Of a DNA stretch of 40,650 bases, positions 1 through 8,459 are shown in pieces; positions within the stretch are counted from its first letter, which is position 1, and every line of letters starts with the position of its first letter. This DNA is from Lachnospiraceae bacterium (lineage in GTDB: Bacteria > Bacillota > Clostridia > Lachnospirales > Lachnospiraceae): positions 1 through 40,650 of the forward strand of contig JAFLTA010000022.1 of assembly GCA_022510685.1 (NCBI GenBank). The letters run 5' to 3'. The translations under genes and the position numbers were made by a program. The notes below the pieces were generated by a model. The model had not been told where the DNA came from and made no database searches. It was given only the letters and a program-made list of their open reading frames with translations.

Positions 1-61
1 ATCCGTTTCCTTGTAAATCGCTAAATTTCAAGTTGAGGTCAAGGATTTCGGATTGCGCCAT
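1..61 (-). CDS. N-terminal fragment of an unidentified gene, cut by the window edge
   Basis: An ATG at 61-59 lies 4 nt after the stop of the FGGY kinase and is open for 20 codons to the window edge, giving MAQSEILDLNLKFSDLQGNG. A GGTGGAG sequence lies about 16 nt upstream, farther than ideal, so the start is only moderately supported. The tight spacing suggests it continues the same pentose operon; genes in that place are often isomerases, epimerases or glycosidases. The fragment is too short for me to recognise, and I do not assign a function. Confidence 0.4.
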   Translation of the reverse strand, partial: MAQSEILDLNLKFSDLQGNG

Positions 62-65
62 TATA

Positions 66-1658
66 TTAAATTAAATGCTCCACCGCCGCCTGTTCAATGG
101 CGATACCCTTTTTATATCTCCGGATAAACTTTTCAAAGCCCTCTACATCTTTAGCATCCGGTTCCTCAATTACCCCTGCATTTTCTCCAAAAACCTTCTG
201 TGCCAGATAGTCTTGCAAGTTTCCTGTCTCTTTCTTTTTCAGCATGTATGCCGCCAAAATCGCCATTCCCCAGGGACCGCCCTCACCGGCAGTTTCCATA
301 ACCGCAACCGGAGCATTAATCGCTGCTGCCAAAATCTTCTGTCCAACACCTTTTGTCTTAAACAAACCACCATGTCCCATAATGGTATCAATGGCAACTC
401 TCTCTTCTTTCAGCAGTATGTCCATACCCACCTTCAATGCACCAAGTGCTGTAAATAAATGCACACGCATAAAGTTTGCCAGATTAAAATGACTCTCCGG
501 TGAGCGGACAAACATTGGTCTCCCTTCCGTCACCCCGGTAATGTTTTCCCCAGAGAGATAACCATAGGATAGCAAGCCACCACAATCGTCATCCCCTGCT
601 AACGCTTTGTGATACAGTGTCCCAAACAAATCATTCTTATTCACTGTAATCCCAAAGCTCTCTGCAAATTCCTCGAACAAGCCAACCCACGCATTCAGGT
701 CAGAGGTACAGTTGTTAGCGTGTACCATACCGACCAAACTACCATCAGGCGTAGTCACCAAATCTATCTCTTCATGAACGTTCTGCAATTCTTTTTCCAA
801 AACCACCATGGCAAATACTGAGGTTCCTGCTGAAACATTTCCGGTACGGACTGCCACACTGTTCGTCGCCACCATACCGGTTCCGGCATCCCCCTCCGGC
901 GGACAGAGGGCAATCCCATGCTGCAGATTACCACTTAAATCTATTTTTTTTGCTCCCTCCTCTGTCAGAACTCCTGCCCGCTGTCCTGCCGGCATTACCT
1001 TAGGAAGAATCTCTCGCAGTGTCCAAGAATAATTTTTATCTTTCACCAAAGCATCAAACTTCTGCACCATCGTCTCATCATAATCCTTTGTGCTGCTGTC
1101 AATGGGGAACATTCCGGAGGCGTCTCCCACCCCTAACACTTTTTCTCCGGTCAACTGCCAATGTATATAGCCTGCCAGAGTCGTAAAATAATCAATCTCT
1201 TTTACATGCTCCTCTCCATTTAAAATTGCCTGATACAGATGGGCAATACTCCACCTCTGAGGAATATTGTAATCAAACAGTTCCGTTAATGCTTTCGCTG
1301 CCGGTCCTGTCGTACTATTTCTCCATGTACGGAACGGAACTAAGAGTTTTCCCTCCTTATCAAATGCCATATACCCATGCATCATGGCGCTAAAACCAAT
1401 TGCACCGATGTTTGTCAGAATTACATCGTATTTTTCTTTAACATCTTCCGCCATCTTCCGATAGCTCTCCTGCAACCCTGTCTGGATGTCCTCCAAAGAA
1501 TATGTCCAGATTCCATCCTCCAGACGATTCTCCCATTCATAATCTCCTGAAGCAATCGGCGTATGTGTTTCATCAATCAGCACGGCTTTGATTCTCGTGG
1601 AACCAAATTCAATTCCCAACATTGTCTTTCCATTTTCAATGTTATCTTTTTTTGACAC
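66..1658 (-). CDS. FGGY-family pentulose kinase (xylulokinase/ribulokinase-like)
   Basis: Predicted to phosphorylate a ketopentose with ATP in the cytoplasm, feeding the pentose phosphate pathway. The N-terminal FGGY_N fold shows the phosphate-binding start [13 protein letters not shown], and the C-terminal half has the second ATPase-fold segment (MGHGGLFKT, then [17 protein letters not shown]). I chose the GTG at 1658 because GGAGGG lies 7 nt upstream of it; the more upstream ATG at 1706 has no ribosome binding site and would overlap the GH43 gene. This gives about 530 residues, the usual FGGY size. It follows the GH43 gene by 26 nt, so it is probably co-transcribed and handles the xylose or arabinose released by it after isomerisation. 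Whether the substrate is xylulose or ribulose cannot be read from the sequence. Confidence 0.85.
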   Translation of the reverse strand: MSKKDNIENGKTMLGIEFGSTRIKAVLIDETHTPIASGDYEWENRLEDGIWTYSLEDIQTGLQESYRKMAEDVKEKYDVILTNIGAIGFSAMMHGYMAFDKEGKLLVPFRTWRNSTTGPAAKALTELFDYNIPQRWSIAHLYQAILNGEEHVKEIDYFTTLAGYIHWQLTGEKVLGVGDASGMFPIDSSTKDYDETMVQKFDALVKDKNYSWTLREILPKVMPAGQRAGVLTEEGAKKIDLSGNLQHGIALCPPEGDAGTGMVATNSVAVRTGNVSAGTSVFAMVVLEKELQNVHEEIDLVTTPDGSLVGMVHANNCTSDLNAWVGLFEEFAESFGITVNKNDLFGTLYHKALAGDDDCGGLLSYGYLSGENITGVTEGRPMFVRSPESHFNLANFMRVHLFTALGALKVGMDILLKEERVAIDTIMGHGGLFKTKGVGQKILAAAINAPVAVMETAGEGGPWGMAILAAYMLKKKETGNLQDYLAQKVFGENAGVIEEPDAKDVEGFEKFIRRYKKGIAIEQAAVEHLI

Positions 1659-1684
1659 GCTACTACCCTCCATCGCAAACTGAA

Positions 1685-3199
1685 TCAAGATACCTGCTGT
1701 CTCCATCTCAACCCTGAAAATTCTGCAACTCCATCCTGTGAATCAATGGCATACATCGCCAGTAATACTCCGGTAAATCCACCGGCTACTTCCGTAGAAA
1801 GATATTTCGTTCTGGCTTGACCTAACTTAATCTCCCTGCCATCCTGCAATAAATAGTAATAGTAATATTCATGATCTGATGTGATTTTGATTTCCACATC
1901 TTTTGTCCCCGCAGGCAGTTCGACTTCTCCTGCAACCCCGATGGCATCACCTGTGCGAAGTTTAAGCTGCATCTTTGCCCCTTCCCCGGTTCGCAGCAAG
2001 GCAAAATCATAATGCTGGCTTTCATCCATATAGCAGGTAATTCCTGCCTCCCCTGCTTCGGAATGCAACTTCACCTGAAATTCCGTCACAAACTCATTCT
2101 GTCTAATCCCCAAAAAAGTAGGAATGGATTCTTCCTCCAGAGTAATCGTATTTCCTTTCATACGGATAGAATCTCCCGTAAACTCATAACGCTCCGGCTC
2201 ATAATCACGCATATAGCACCATCTTGGGTCGTTCTGCGGGCAAGTTTCCAAATCCACATCATAAATACCTTCCGTCTGCTGTACCCCTTGGATACCGGGT
2301 ACCTCTAACTCCGCTGTAATCGTGCCGTTTTTATCCCCTGCAGTAAACCATCCGTCCTCTGTCCAATGCACACCTGACAGATACACTTCACGACCCAAAT
2401 GATGAAACGGCTGCCACTCTCCAATCTGTCGATAACCTAAGCATACCAGATAGGTATTTCCCTCATCATCCTGCACCAAATCTCCATGTCCGATTCCCTG
2501 AATGCGGTTTAAGTTTCCTCCTACATTACGATTCGTCAAAACCGGATTATGCGGATAGTTTTCAAAAGGTCCCATGGGGTCTTTACTGCGGGCATAACTA
2601 ATCATATGACCATATTCTGTCCCGCCTTCCGCTACCATCATATAATACCAATCTCCAAAATGGTACAGATGGGGAGATTCCAGATAACGACCCCCGGCTC
2701 CACCCCATACTTTTGTTGTCGGTGTCAGTTTTTTTCCGGTCTCAATATCAATCTCACACTGCATAATGCAGCCATCTCCATTTTCGTCTGTTCCATTAGA
2801 CGTGAAATATACTTTACCCTTTTCAAAGAATAACGACGGGTCGATTCCTCCCTGTTCCACAAAAATCGGCTCCGACCATTCTCCGTAGATGTCATCGGTA
2901 TAGACATAAAAGTTTTTCTGGAAAGTATTATTGTTCGTTACCATATAAAATCTTCCCTCATGATAACGAAGCGTCGGTGCAAACACTCCACCGGAACTAT
3001 TAACCTCGTGTAGATTCACCTGACTCGGTCTGGTCAGGCAGTGTCCGATTAATTTCCAGTTAAGCAAATCCGTACTCTCTAATAGCGGCACTCCCGGAAA
3101 ATACTGGAATGAACTGCATGCCAGGTAATATTTACCATTTGCCCGGCAGATACTTGGGTCCGGGAAAAATCCTTTCACAATAGGGTTTTGAACAATCAT
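1685..3199 (-). CDS. GH43 family beta-xylosidase / alpha-arabinofuranosidase
   Basis: Glycoside hydrolase family 43 enzyme of 504 residues, five-bladed propeller plus a C-terminal beta-sandwich (GH43_C2-like, about residues 325-500). The three expected acidic residues are visible: general base D14 in FFPDPSI, pKa-modulating D120 in GGIDPSLF and general acid E174 in YLESPHLY. These positions match the layout of characterised two-domain GH43 beta-xylosidases (D14, then about 127 and 186). No signal peptide is present, so it should act in the cytoplasm on imported xylo- or arabino-oligosaccharides. The start is backed by GAAAGGAGAAAGAAG just upstream. It sits 35 nt after nadC and before an FGGY kinase. 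Xylosidase and arabinofuranosidase activities are not separable from sequence alone in this family. Confidence 0.9.
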   Translation of the reverse strand: MIVQNPIVKGFFPDPSICRANGKYYLACSSFQYFPGVPLLESTDLLNWKLIGHCLTRPSQVNLHEVNSSGGVFAPTLRYHEGRFYMVTNNNTFQKNFYVYTDDIYGEWSEPIFVEQGGIDPSLFFEKGKVYFTSNGTDENGDGCIMQCEIDIETGKKLTPTTKVWGGAGGRYLESPHLYHFGDWYYMMVAEGGTEYGHMISYARSKDPMGPFENYPHNPVLTNRNVGGNLNRIQGIGHGDLVQDDEGNTYLVCLGYRQIGEWQPFHHLGREVYLSGVHWTEDGWFTAGDKNGTITAELEVPGIQGVQQTEGIYDVDLETCPQNDPRWCYMRDYEPERYEFTGDSIRMKGNTITLEEESIPTFLGIRQNEFVTEFQVKLHSEAGEAGITCYMDESQHYDFALLRTGEGAKMQLKLRTGDAIGVAGEVELPAGTKDVEIKITSDHEYYYYYLLQDGREIKLGQARTKYLSTEVAGGFTGVLLAMYAIDSQDGVAEFSGLRWRQQVS

Positions 3200-3234
3200 C
3201 TTCTTTCTCCTTTCATTTCTATTGTGCTGCCGCT

Positions 3235-4089
3235 CTACACAGCATGCAAATTCTTCAACGAGATATCCATAATCGGTGCAGAATGGGTCAATGCTCCACT
3301 GGATACGTAATCCACTCCCACATCAATCATTTTTTGGATATTTTCTTTGGTGACGTTGCCGGAACACTCTGTCAACGCCCTGCCGTCTATGATTTTGATA
3401 GCCTCACGCATCTGCTCCGGAGACATATTGTCTAACATGATGATATCTGCCCCTGCTTCTACTGCCTCCCGCACCATATCCAGATTTTCCACTTCCACTT
3501 CTATCTTATGAACAAAAGAAGCATAAGACTTTGCCATCTGCACTGCTTTGGTAATACCTCCTGCAGCTCCGATATGGTTGTCCTTCAGCATGACACCGTC
3601 TGACAGATTAAATCGGTGGTTACTGCCACCCCCCACTTTCACCGCATATTTTTCAAATATGCGCATATTGGGCGTGGTCTTGCGGGTATCCAATAGCGTC
3701 GTTCCACTTCCCTCCAACAACTTGGCAACGGAGCGGGTATAAGTGGCAATGCCACTCATGCGCTGTAGATAATTCAATGCGGTGCGCTCTCCGGAAAGCA
3801 AAGCCCGGATATCTCCTGTCAGCACTGCCATCAGGTCACCGTTTTTCACCTCGTCACCGTCTTTTACACGAAGGTCGAATTCCACTGTGTCATCTAACAT
3901 CTCAAACACACGGCAGAATACTCCCAGCCCGGCAACAATACCGTCCTGCTTACAGATAAGCTCAACCTGCCCCTTCTGATACTCCGGCATGACGCAATTG
4001 GTAGATAAATCCTCACTGGTAATATCCTCCTCCAATGCCATGCGGATATAACGGTCTGCATTTATCTTATATGTAATAGGGTCTTTCAT
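3235..4089 (-). CDS. nadC: Nicotinate-nucleotide pyrophosphorylase (carboxylating), quinolinate phosphoribosyltransferase
   Basis: Converts quinolinate and PRPP to nicotinate mononucleotide, CO2 and PPi, a step of de novo NAD synthesis. Family motifs seen: ALNYLQRMSGIAT, LLDTRKTTPNMR (PRPP/quinolinate binding), GGGSNHRFNLSD, and the C-terminal barrel strand segments IEVEVENLD, ADIIMLDNMSP and YVSSGALTHSAP. The ATG at 4089 is preferred over one 36 nt upstream because GGAGG lies 6 nt before it, giving 284 residues, the normal NadC length. nadB ends 42 nt upstream, so nadB and nadC form an operon. nadA is not in the window. Confidence 0.96.
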   Translation of the reverse strand: MKDPITYKINADRYIRMALEEDITSEDLSTNCVMPEYQKGQVELICKQDGIVAGLGVFCRVFEMLDDTVEFDLRVKDGDEVKNGDLMAVLTGDIRALLSGERTALNYLQRMSGIATYTRSVAKLLEGSGTTLLDTRKTTPNMRIFEKYAVKVGGGSNHRFNLSDGVMLKDNHIGAAGGITKAVQMAKSYASFVHKIEVEVENLDMVREAVEAGADIIMLDNMSPEQMREAIKIIDGRALTECSGNVTKENIQKMIDVGVDYVSSGALTHSAPIMDISLKNLHAV

Positions 4090-4131
4090 TTTTATCCTCC
4101 ATTCCACCGCCTTCGCTGACGGCACCTAAAG

Positions 4132-5445
4132 TTACAACAAACGCTGATTTTTTACACTGTTTTCTTTCTCAATTTCCTGTAATACTATCTGCCGATATTC
4201 CTGCTGTAGTCCGTCCCAGTCACGATACTTGTCTTCCTCAGCTCCCGGTTTCTGCATAATGTCTTCCATGGAAATCCCGTCAACCTCGCCGGCTATCTTC
4301 TCCGCCGCCCTTTTCGCAAATACCATGGATTCCAACAAAGAATTACTTGCCAGACGATTTTTTCCATGTACACCGTTACAGGAAGTCTCCCCCACCGCGT
4401 ATAGGTGCTCCATCCTCGTCCTGCTGTCGTGGTCAACCTGAATACCTCCCATAAAATAATGTTGTGCCGGTACTACCGGAATACACTCTTTCGTGGGATC
4501 ATATCCCTCCTCCAGACATTGCTGCATAATGTTAGGGAAATGACTGCGGATTTCTTCCTCCGGAATGTTTTCCATAGACAGCCACACAAAAGGAGTTTCA
4601 TCTTTTTCCATCTGCTTATGGATTTCTGCGGTCACCACATCCCGAGGCTGCAATTCATTACAAAAACGCTGCTTATTTTTATCCAAAAGAATCGCTCCCT
4701 CTCCGCGCACAGACTCCGAAATCAGGAAGCGTCTCCCGGGTTTCTCCGAATATAGCGTAGTAGGATGAATTTGAATATAGTCAATATGTTGCAATGGGAT
4801 ATTATGACGAATAGCTATTGCCAAGGCATCTCCCGTAATATGACGAAAATTTGTTGTATGCCGATACAGTCCTCCTATCCCTCCACAGGCAAGTACAGTA
4901 CATTTTGCACGAATTTCCTGCAATTCTCCATCCGGCATTTTTGCCACAATGCCATAACATCCATCCGCATCTTCTAAAATATCCACCATGGCAATGTGTT
5001 CCAAAATCGTGATATTCTCACGCTCATTCGCCCTCTCTAACAGAGTGCCGGTAATCTCTTTGCCGGTAATATCTTTGTGAAACAAAATCCTGGCTCTGCT
5101 GTGACCGCCTTCTTTCGTGAATACCAGTCCGTTCTCATCACGCTCAAAATCAACACCGTATTCTATTAGTCGATTCGCCACCTCTCCGGAGGCACGAATC
5201 ATGATTTCAACGGATTCTCTATCATTTTCATAATGTCCTGCACGCATGGTATCCTCAAAATATCCTGCAAAATCTTCCTCATCCCGCAGCATACAGATAC
5301 CTCCCTGCGCCAAAAAAGAATCACTGCGGTCCACCGCGTCCTTAGTAATCATTAAAACATTTAAGTTACCCGGCAAATTCAGCGCATGGTATAGACCTGC
5401 TGCCCCGGTTCCGACAATGATTACATCTGTTTGTTTTTTTGTCAT
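4132..5445 (-). CDS. nadB: L-aspartate oxidase
   Basis: FAD-dependent oxidation of L-aspartate to iminoaspartate, the first step of de novo NAD synthesis; NadA then makes quinolinate. The FAD-binding motif VGTGAAGL is at residues 11-18. Further succinate dehydrogenase/aspartate oxidase family motifs follow: SFLAQGGI, HSRARILFHKDITG, HPTTLY, SVRGEGAIL, PVVPAQHYFMGGI and the C-terminal GVHGKNRLASNSLLE. At 437 residues it lacks the roughly 100-residue C-terminal helical region of E. coli NadB (about 540), a shortening I believe is common in clostridial forms. The start has GGGAG about 5 nt upstream. A clear promoter and a palindrome precede it. Confidence 0.95.
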   Translation of the reverse strand: MTKKQTDVIIVGTGAAGLYHALNLPGNLNVLMITKDAVDRSDSFLAQGGICMLRDEEDFAGYFEDTMRAGHYENDRESVEIMIRASGEVANRLIEYGVDFERDENGLVFTKEGGHSRARILFHKDITGKEITGTLLERANERENITILEHIAMVDILEDADGCYGIVAKMPDGELQEIRAKCTVLACGGIGGLYRHTTNFRHITGDALAIAIRHNIPLQHIDYIQIHPTTLYSEKPGRRFLISESVRGEGAILLDKNKQRFCNELQPRDVVTAEIHKQMEKDETPFVWLSMENIPEEEIRSHFPNIMQQCLEEGYDPTKECIPVVPAQHYFMGGIQVDHDSRTRMEHLYAVGETSCNGVHGKNRLASNSLLESMVFAKRAAEKIAGEVDGISMEDIMQKPGAEEDKYRDWDGLQQEYRQIVLQEIEKENSVKNQRLL

Positions 5446-5496
5446 TTATGCTCCCAATTTCCGGTAAAGGCTATATTCTGCCACTACCCGTGTTTG

Positions 5497-5548
5497 TCAT
5501 TACGGCTCCATAATGAGAAAGTATAGCATAATCCCTGCATACTTACAA
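5497..5548 (-). promoter_or_regulatory. Promoter of nadBC with an inverted repeat at the start site
   Basis: On the minus strand there is a TTGTAA -35 (5548-5543), a 17-nt spacer and a TATACT -10 (5525-5520). A perfect inverted repeat TCATTA-N8-TAATGA (5497-5502 and 5511-5516) covers the expected start site about 4-23 nt after the -10, a typical repressor position. In Firmicutes NAD synthesis genes are often controlled by NiaR-type repressors. I cannot confirm that this palindrome is such a site. Confidence 0.6.
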
Positions 5549-5576
5549 GAAAGAAGGAATAGGAGAAATCACCTAT

Positions 5577-5615
5577 TTGATAAAATAAAAAGTGAGGCGT
5601 GCAACCACACCTCAC
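5577..5615 (-). terminator. Intrinsic terminator after the aquaporin-family gene
   Basis: Minus-strand hairpin with 10-bp arms (5592-5601 and 5606-5615, one G-U pair in RNA), a 4-nt loop and a following TTTTATTTTA run. It lies 37 nt beyond the stop of the channel gene and upstream of the nadB promoter, so it separates the two units. Confidence 0.85.
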
Positions 5616-5652
5616 CTATTTTGCATTTTCTCTATGTACTTATTCTCTCAAT

Positions 5653-6369
5653 TTAGAATAACGCTCCCACAACCAGTACCGCCAGAATACCACCGATACT
5701 GCTGCCAATCAGATTTACGATTAACTGATATCCCCAGTCAACTTTTTCACCGTCTTTTGTCGGCATAGGAAGCAGTGCAAACCAGATACTGCTAAATACA
5801 GAACGCATAGCATTCATGCTGAATCCAGTGCTGTTCAATGTCAGGGAAAGAATCATAACTGCCGCAAATCCCACAACACCAATCTGCAGAGCCGCGGAAG
5901 CTCCGGAAGCTGCTTTGATGGTTCCCAGTACTAAGAACAGAAATGCAAATGTTGCCAGTATCTCCTGTACAAAGTTCAGCGGAATATTTTTCTGAACCGG
6001 ATAAGCAGAAAATATACCACGCTTAGAAATGCCTTTTGACTCCTTCAAAGAATCCCAGAAAAATACAATACACAGGATGATTGCTGTACCGGCTGCCAGA
6101 AACTCCATTAATAAATACATACATGCCTGGTCAATCGGCAGGCTGCCGTTTATTATACTACCAAAAACCACACCGGGGTTGAGGTATGCCGGACCGCCGA
6201 GAATCACTGCTACTGCAAGACCAAATCCCACTGCAAGGCTCCACGCCACTGCCAATTCAATGTAGTTTAATTTTCCTACCAAGGTATTTTTGAGGGTAAT
6301 ATTACACATATATGCATACCCTCCCAACAAGAAAATCAAACTTCCTACAAACTCTGATACATACTCCAT
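5653..6369 (-). CDS. MIP/aquaporin-family channel with altered NPA motifs
   Basis: A 238-residue protein with six predicted membrane segments and the internal two-fold repeat of the major intrinsic protein family. The first half-helix signature reads GGPAYLNPGVVFG (NPG at 64-66 instead of NPA) and the second reads GFSMNAMRSVF (NAM at 186-188 instead of NPA). The Arg after the second motif (R189) is kept, as in the selectivity filter of aquaporins. It should conduct water or small neutral solutes such as glycerol across the cytoplasmic membrane, but the motif changes make substrate prediction unsafe. The ATG at 6369 follows GGAGGAAAAAG; an upstream in-frame start lacks a ribosome binding site. 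It has its own promoter and terminator. Confidence 0.8.
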   Translation of the reverse strand: MEYVSEFVGSLIFLLGGYAYMCNITLKNTLVGKLNYIELAVAWSLAVGFGLAVAVILGGPAYLNPGVVFGSIINGSLPIDQACMYLLMEFLAAGTAIILCIVFFWDSLKESKGISKRGIFSAYPVQKNIPLNFVQEILATFAFLFLVLGTIKAASGASAALQIGVVGFAAVMILSLTLNSTGFSMNAMRSVFSSIWFALLPMPTKDGEKVDWGYQLIVNLIGSSIGGILAVLVVGALF

Positions 6370-6446
6370 CTTTTTCCTCCAATCTTTACATCCCTTTATC
6401 CCCCATATAGTACATACAGTACAGCAGAAAATGCCTGACAATTGCC

Positions 6447-6524
6447 TTTGCGACTATCATAATCGCAAATGACAAAATTCGCTTTCATAGGATATAGTAT
6501 ACCATAGATTTTATACGTTGCGAA
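6447..6524 (-). promoter_or_regulatory. Promoter and palindrome upstream of the aquaporin-family gene
   Basis: Minus strand: TTCGCA (6524-6519), 17-nt spacer, TATACT (6501-6496). About 20-40 nt past the expected start is a perfect inverted repeat TTTGCGA-N9-TCGCAAA (6447-6453 and 6463-6469). It could be an operator or an mRNA hairpin. I do not recognise the regulator. Confidence 0.5.
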
Positions 6525-6577
6525 GACCTAAATCCATTTTTTGGAAATGTTTACTTCGTACTTTCTCTGTTTTAAGA

Positions 6578-8005
6578 TCAGAAGCGGAAATCTCTCTTTC
6601 CGGAATTCATTTCACCCAGATATTCCATCGCCTTTTCCCTTACCTTTTCATTTGGCACTTTGAGAATTTCCTTTGCAATCAGCTCCTCACCGATTTTTTT
6701 CGTATCCGGTGACGCATAATCCTCCAAATATTCCTTTAATGTCATTAAGGCATTTGGATGGCAGCAGTTGACAATCTGACCGGATTTCAGCAGGGACATA
6801 AACCGGTCTCCTGTCCTCCCTGCACGATAACATGCCGTACAAAAACTTGGTACATATCCCTGACGCATAAGCCAGTTTACCACTTCATCCAGTGTCCGGG
6901 TATCGCTCACATCAAACTGCGCCGAACTGTCATCTCTGACAGGCTCCGTGTAGCCTCCTACACTTGTGCGGGAGCCACCACTGATTTGGGAAATACCTAA
7001 CTTTAACACTTTTTCCCTCGTCTTCTGGGACTCTCTTGTGGACACTATCATACCGGTATATGGTACCGCAATACGAATCACCGCAACGATTTTCTCAAAA
7101 ATTTCATCCGGCACCGCATTACTGAAATCCGCTGTATCAATATCGTCTGCCGGGCAGATTCTCGGTACACTTATCGTATGAGGACCTACACCCTGTGCCG
7201 CCTCTAAATGCTCTGCGTGCATGAGGATACCTACTAATTCATAGAGATAACCCTCCAACCCAAACAATACGCCAAGCCCAACATCGTCAATACCGGCTTC
7301 CATGGCACGGTCCATCGCTTCTGTATGATAAGCGTAATCATGCTTTGGCCCGGTGGGATGGAGCTGTTCGTAAGACTCCTTATTGTATGTCTCTTGGAAT
7401 AATATATAGGTTCCGATTCCGGCGTCTTTCAGGCGGGTATAATTTTCCACCGTGGTAGCGGCTATGTTTACATTTACCCGACGAATCGCCCCGTTTTTGT
7501 GCTTAATACTGTAAATCGTTTCAATACTCTCCAAAATATATTCCAGAGGGTTATTTACCGGGTCCTCACCCGACTCAATTGCCAGACGCTTGTGACCCAT
7601 ATCCTGCAGTGCTATGACTTCCTGTCGGATTTGTTCCTGGGTCAGCTTGATACGCGGAATATGTTTGTTTTTATGATGATACGGACAATAGGTACAGCCA
7701 TTTACACAATAATTGGACAGATAGAGTGGTGCAAACATGACGATACGCTGACCGTAAAATTTTTCTTTTATTTCCATAGCCAGTTTGCGTATGTTTTCAT
7801 TCACTTCCGGAATGTCACACTCCATCAGGACCGCCGCCTCCCGGTGGGAAATACCTTTCCCCTCTTTCGCTTTTTCCAATATCCCGCGAATCAACTCTAA
7901 ATTGTCTTTGTTTTTCTCTGCATAATCCAGAGAATCCAGTATTTCCTCGTGATTGATAAACTCCTCTGCTTTCAATGATTTCGGATCATATTTGTATGTG
8001 CTCAT
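6578..8005 (-). CDS. hydG: [FeFe]-hydrogenase maturase HydG (radical SAM tyrosine lyase)
   Basis: HydG cleaves tyrosine to make the CO and CN ligands of the [FeFe]-hydrogenase H-cluster. The radical-SAM cluster motif CX3CX2C is at C100, C104 and C107 (CVNGCTYC), inside a ThiH/HydG-type barrel with IESGEDP and YILFQETY. The C-terminal auxiliary cluster motif typical of HydG is present: FCTACYRAGRTGDRFM followed by NCCHPNAL, giving CX2CX22C. ThiH lacks this tail, which separates the two. Length is 475 residues, as expected. GGGAGG precedes the ATG. The TM1266-type regulator lies directly upstream; HydE, HydF and a hydrogenase are not in the window. Confidence 0.96.
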   Translation of the reverse strand: MSTYKYDPKSLKAEEFINHEEILDSLDYAEKNKDNLELIRGILEKAKEGKGISHREAAVLMECDIPEVNENIRKLAMEIKEKFYGQRIVMFAPLYLSNYCVNGCTYCPYHHKNKHIPRIKLTQEQIRQEVIALQDMGHKRLAIESGEDPVNNPLEYILESIETIYSIKHKNGAIRRVNVNIAATTVENYTRLKDAGIGTYILFQETYNKESYEQLHPTGPKHDYAYHTEAMDRAMEAGIDDVGLGVLFGLEGYLYELVGILMHAEHLEAAQGVGPHTISVPRICPADDIDTADFSNAVPDEIFEKIVAVIRIAVPYTGMIVSTRESQKTREKVLKLGISQISGGSRTSVGGYTEPVRDDSSAQFDVSDTRTLDEVVNWLMRQGYVPSFCTACYRAGRTGDRFMSLLKSGQIVNCCHPNALMTLKEYLEDYASPDTKKIGEELIAKEILKVPNEKVREKAMEYLGEMNSGKRDFRF

Positions 8006-8034
8006 GATATTCCTCCCTTATTTTTTCTTTTTTA

Positions 8035-8057
8035 CTAATAGTCCTTCTGACTATTAG
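8035..8057 (-). other. Perfect 9-bp hairpin between the regulator and hydG
   Basis: CTAATAGTC and GACTATTAG (8035-8043 and 8049-8057) form a perfect stem with a 5-nt loop, 20-30 nt upstream of the hydG ribosome binding site. On the coding strand an A-rich, not U-rich, tract follows, so it is not a terminator. It may stabilise or process the mRNA. Confidence 0.5.
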
Positions 8058-8092
8058 ATACTTTCACTCCTTGACGGTCACTAGATGCCCCA

Positions 8093-8341
8093 TTATTTTT
8101 TGGAATATACTGCTTTGGCACTGACCCCCTGCAGCATACCTATCTTTCCGGACAATGCACTGATAATACTGTTAGGTGCATCCAGCACAATACTGATAAT
8201 GGATAATTCTTTTTCCCGGTAGGGCATGCCCATCCTTCCGATAATGTGCTCCCGGTACTCGAACAATAAGTCATTGACTTCAGGAACGTGCTCCCGTTCC
8301 TCAATGATAATCGCTAAAATAGCAATTCGTTTTTCTTCCAA
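8093..8341 (-). CDS. TM1266-type iron-only hydrogenase system regulator
   Basis: An 82-residue ACT/NikR-like small protein with the core RIAILAIIIEER, HIIGRMGMPYRE, ISIVLDAPNSIISALSGKIGMLQGVSAKAVYSK. This matches the putative iron-only hydrogenase regulator family found next to hydEFG genes in Thermotoga and Clostridia. Its biochemical role is not established. The start codon is TTG at 8341, supported by AGGAGG 5 nt upstream; no ATG fits. It lies upstream of hydG and about 60 nt beyond a terminator-like hairpin, so its expression may depend on read-through or on the promoter at 8431-8459. Confidence 0.85.
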   Translation of the reverse strand: MEEKRIAILAIIIEEREHVPEVNDLLFEYREHIIGRMGMPYREKELSIISIVLDAPNSIISALSGKIGMLQGVSAKAVYSKK

Positions 8342-8390
8342 ATTGACCTCCTTTCCGGGTGGTGCTATATAGGAAACGAGAAGTTTCCTA

Positions 8391-8459
8391 ATTAAGTAAA
8401 AAACACCCCATGTCTGATGACATGAGGTGCATAATATTCACTAAACAAAATTTTCACAA
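8391..8459 (-). promoter_or_regulatory. Promoter overlapping a terminator hairpin upstream of the hydrogenase genes
   Basis: Minus strand TTGTGA (8459-8454), 17-nt spacer and TATTAT (8436-8431) form a good promoter. Its start site would fall inside the 5' arm of the intrinsic terminator stem (11 bp, 8404-8414 and 8419-8429, loop TGAT) followed by TTTTTTACTT. Transcripts from upstream would terminate, while those starting here would lack a full stem and could continue into the TM1266-type gene and hydG. A second perfect hairpin (AGGAAAC-N5-GTTTCCT, 8371-8389) follows. The functional reading is inference. Confidence 0.55.

Noticed and set aside
6530..6577. Terminator after hydG
   Set aside because: Only a 4-bp TCCA/TGGA stem without a U-run is visible; read-through into the channel gene promoter region remains possible.
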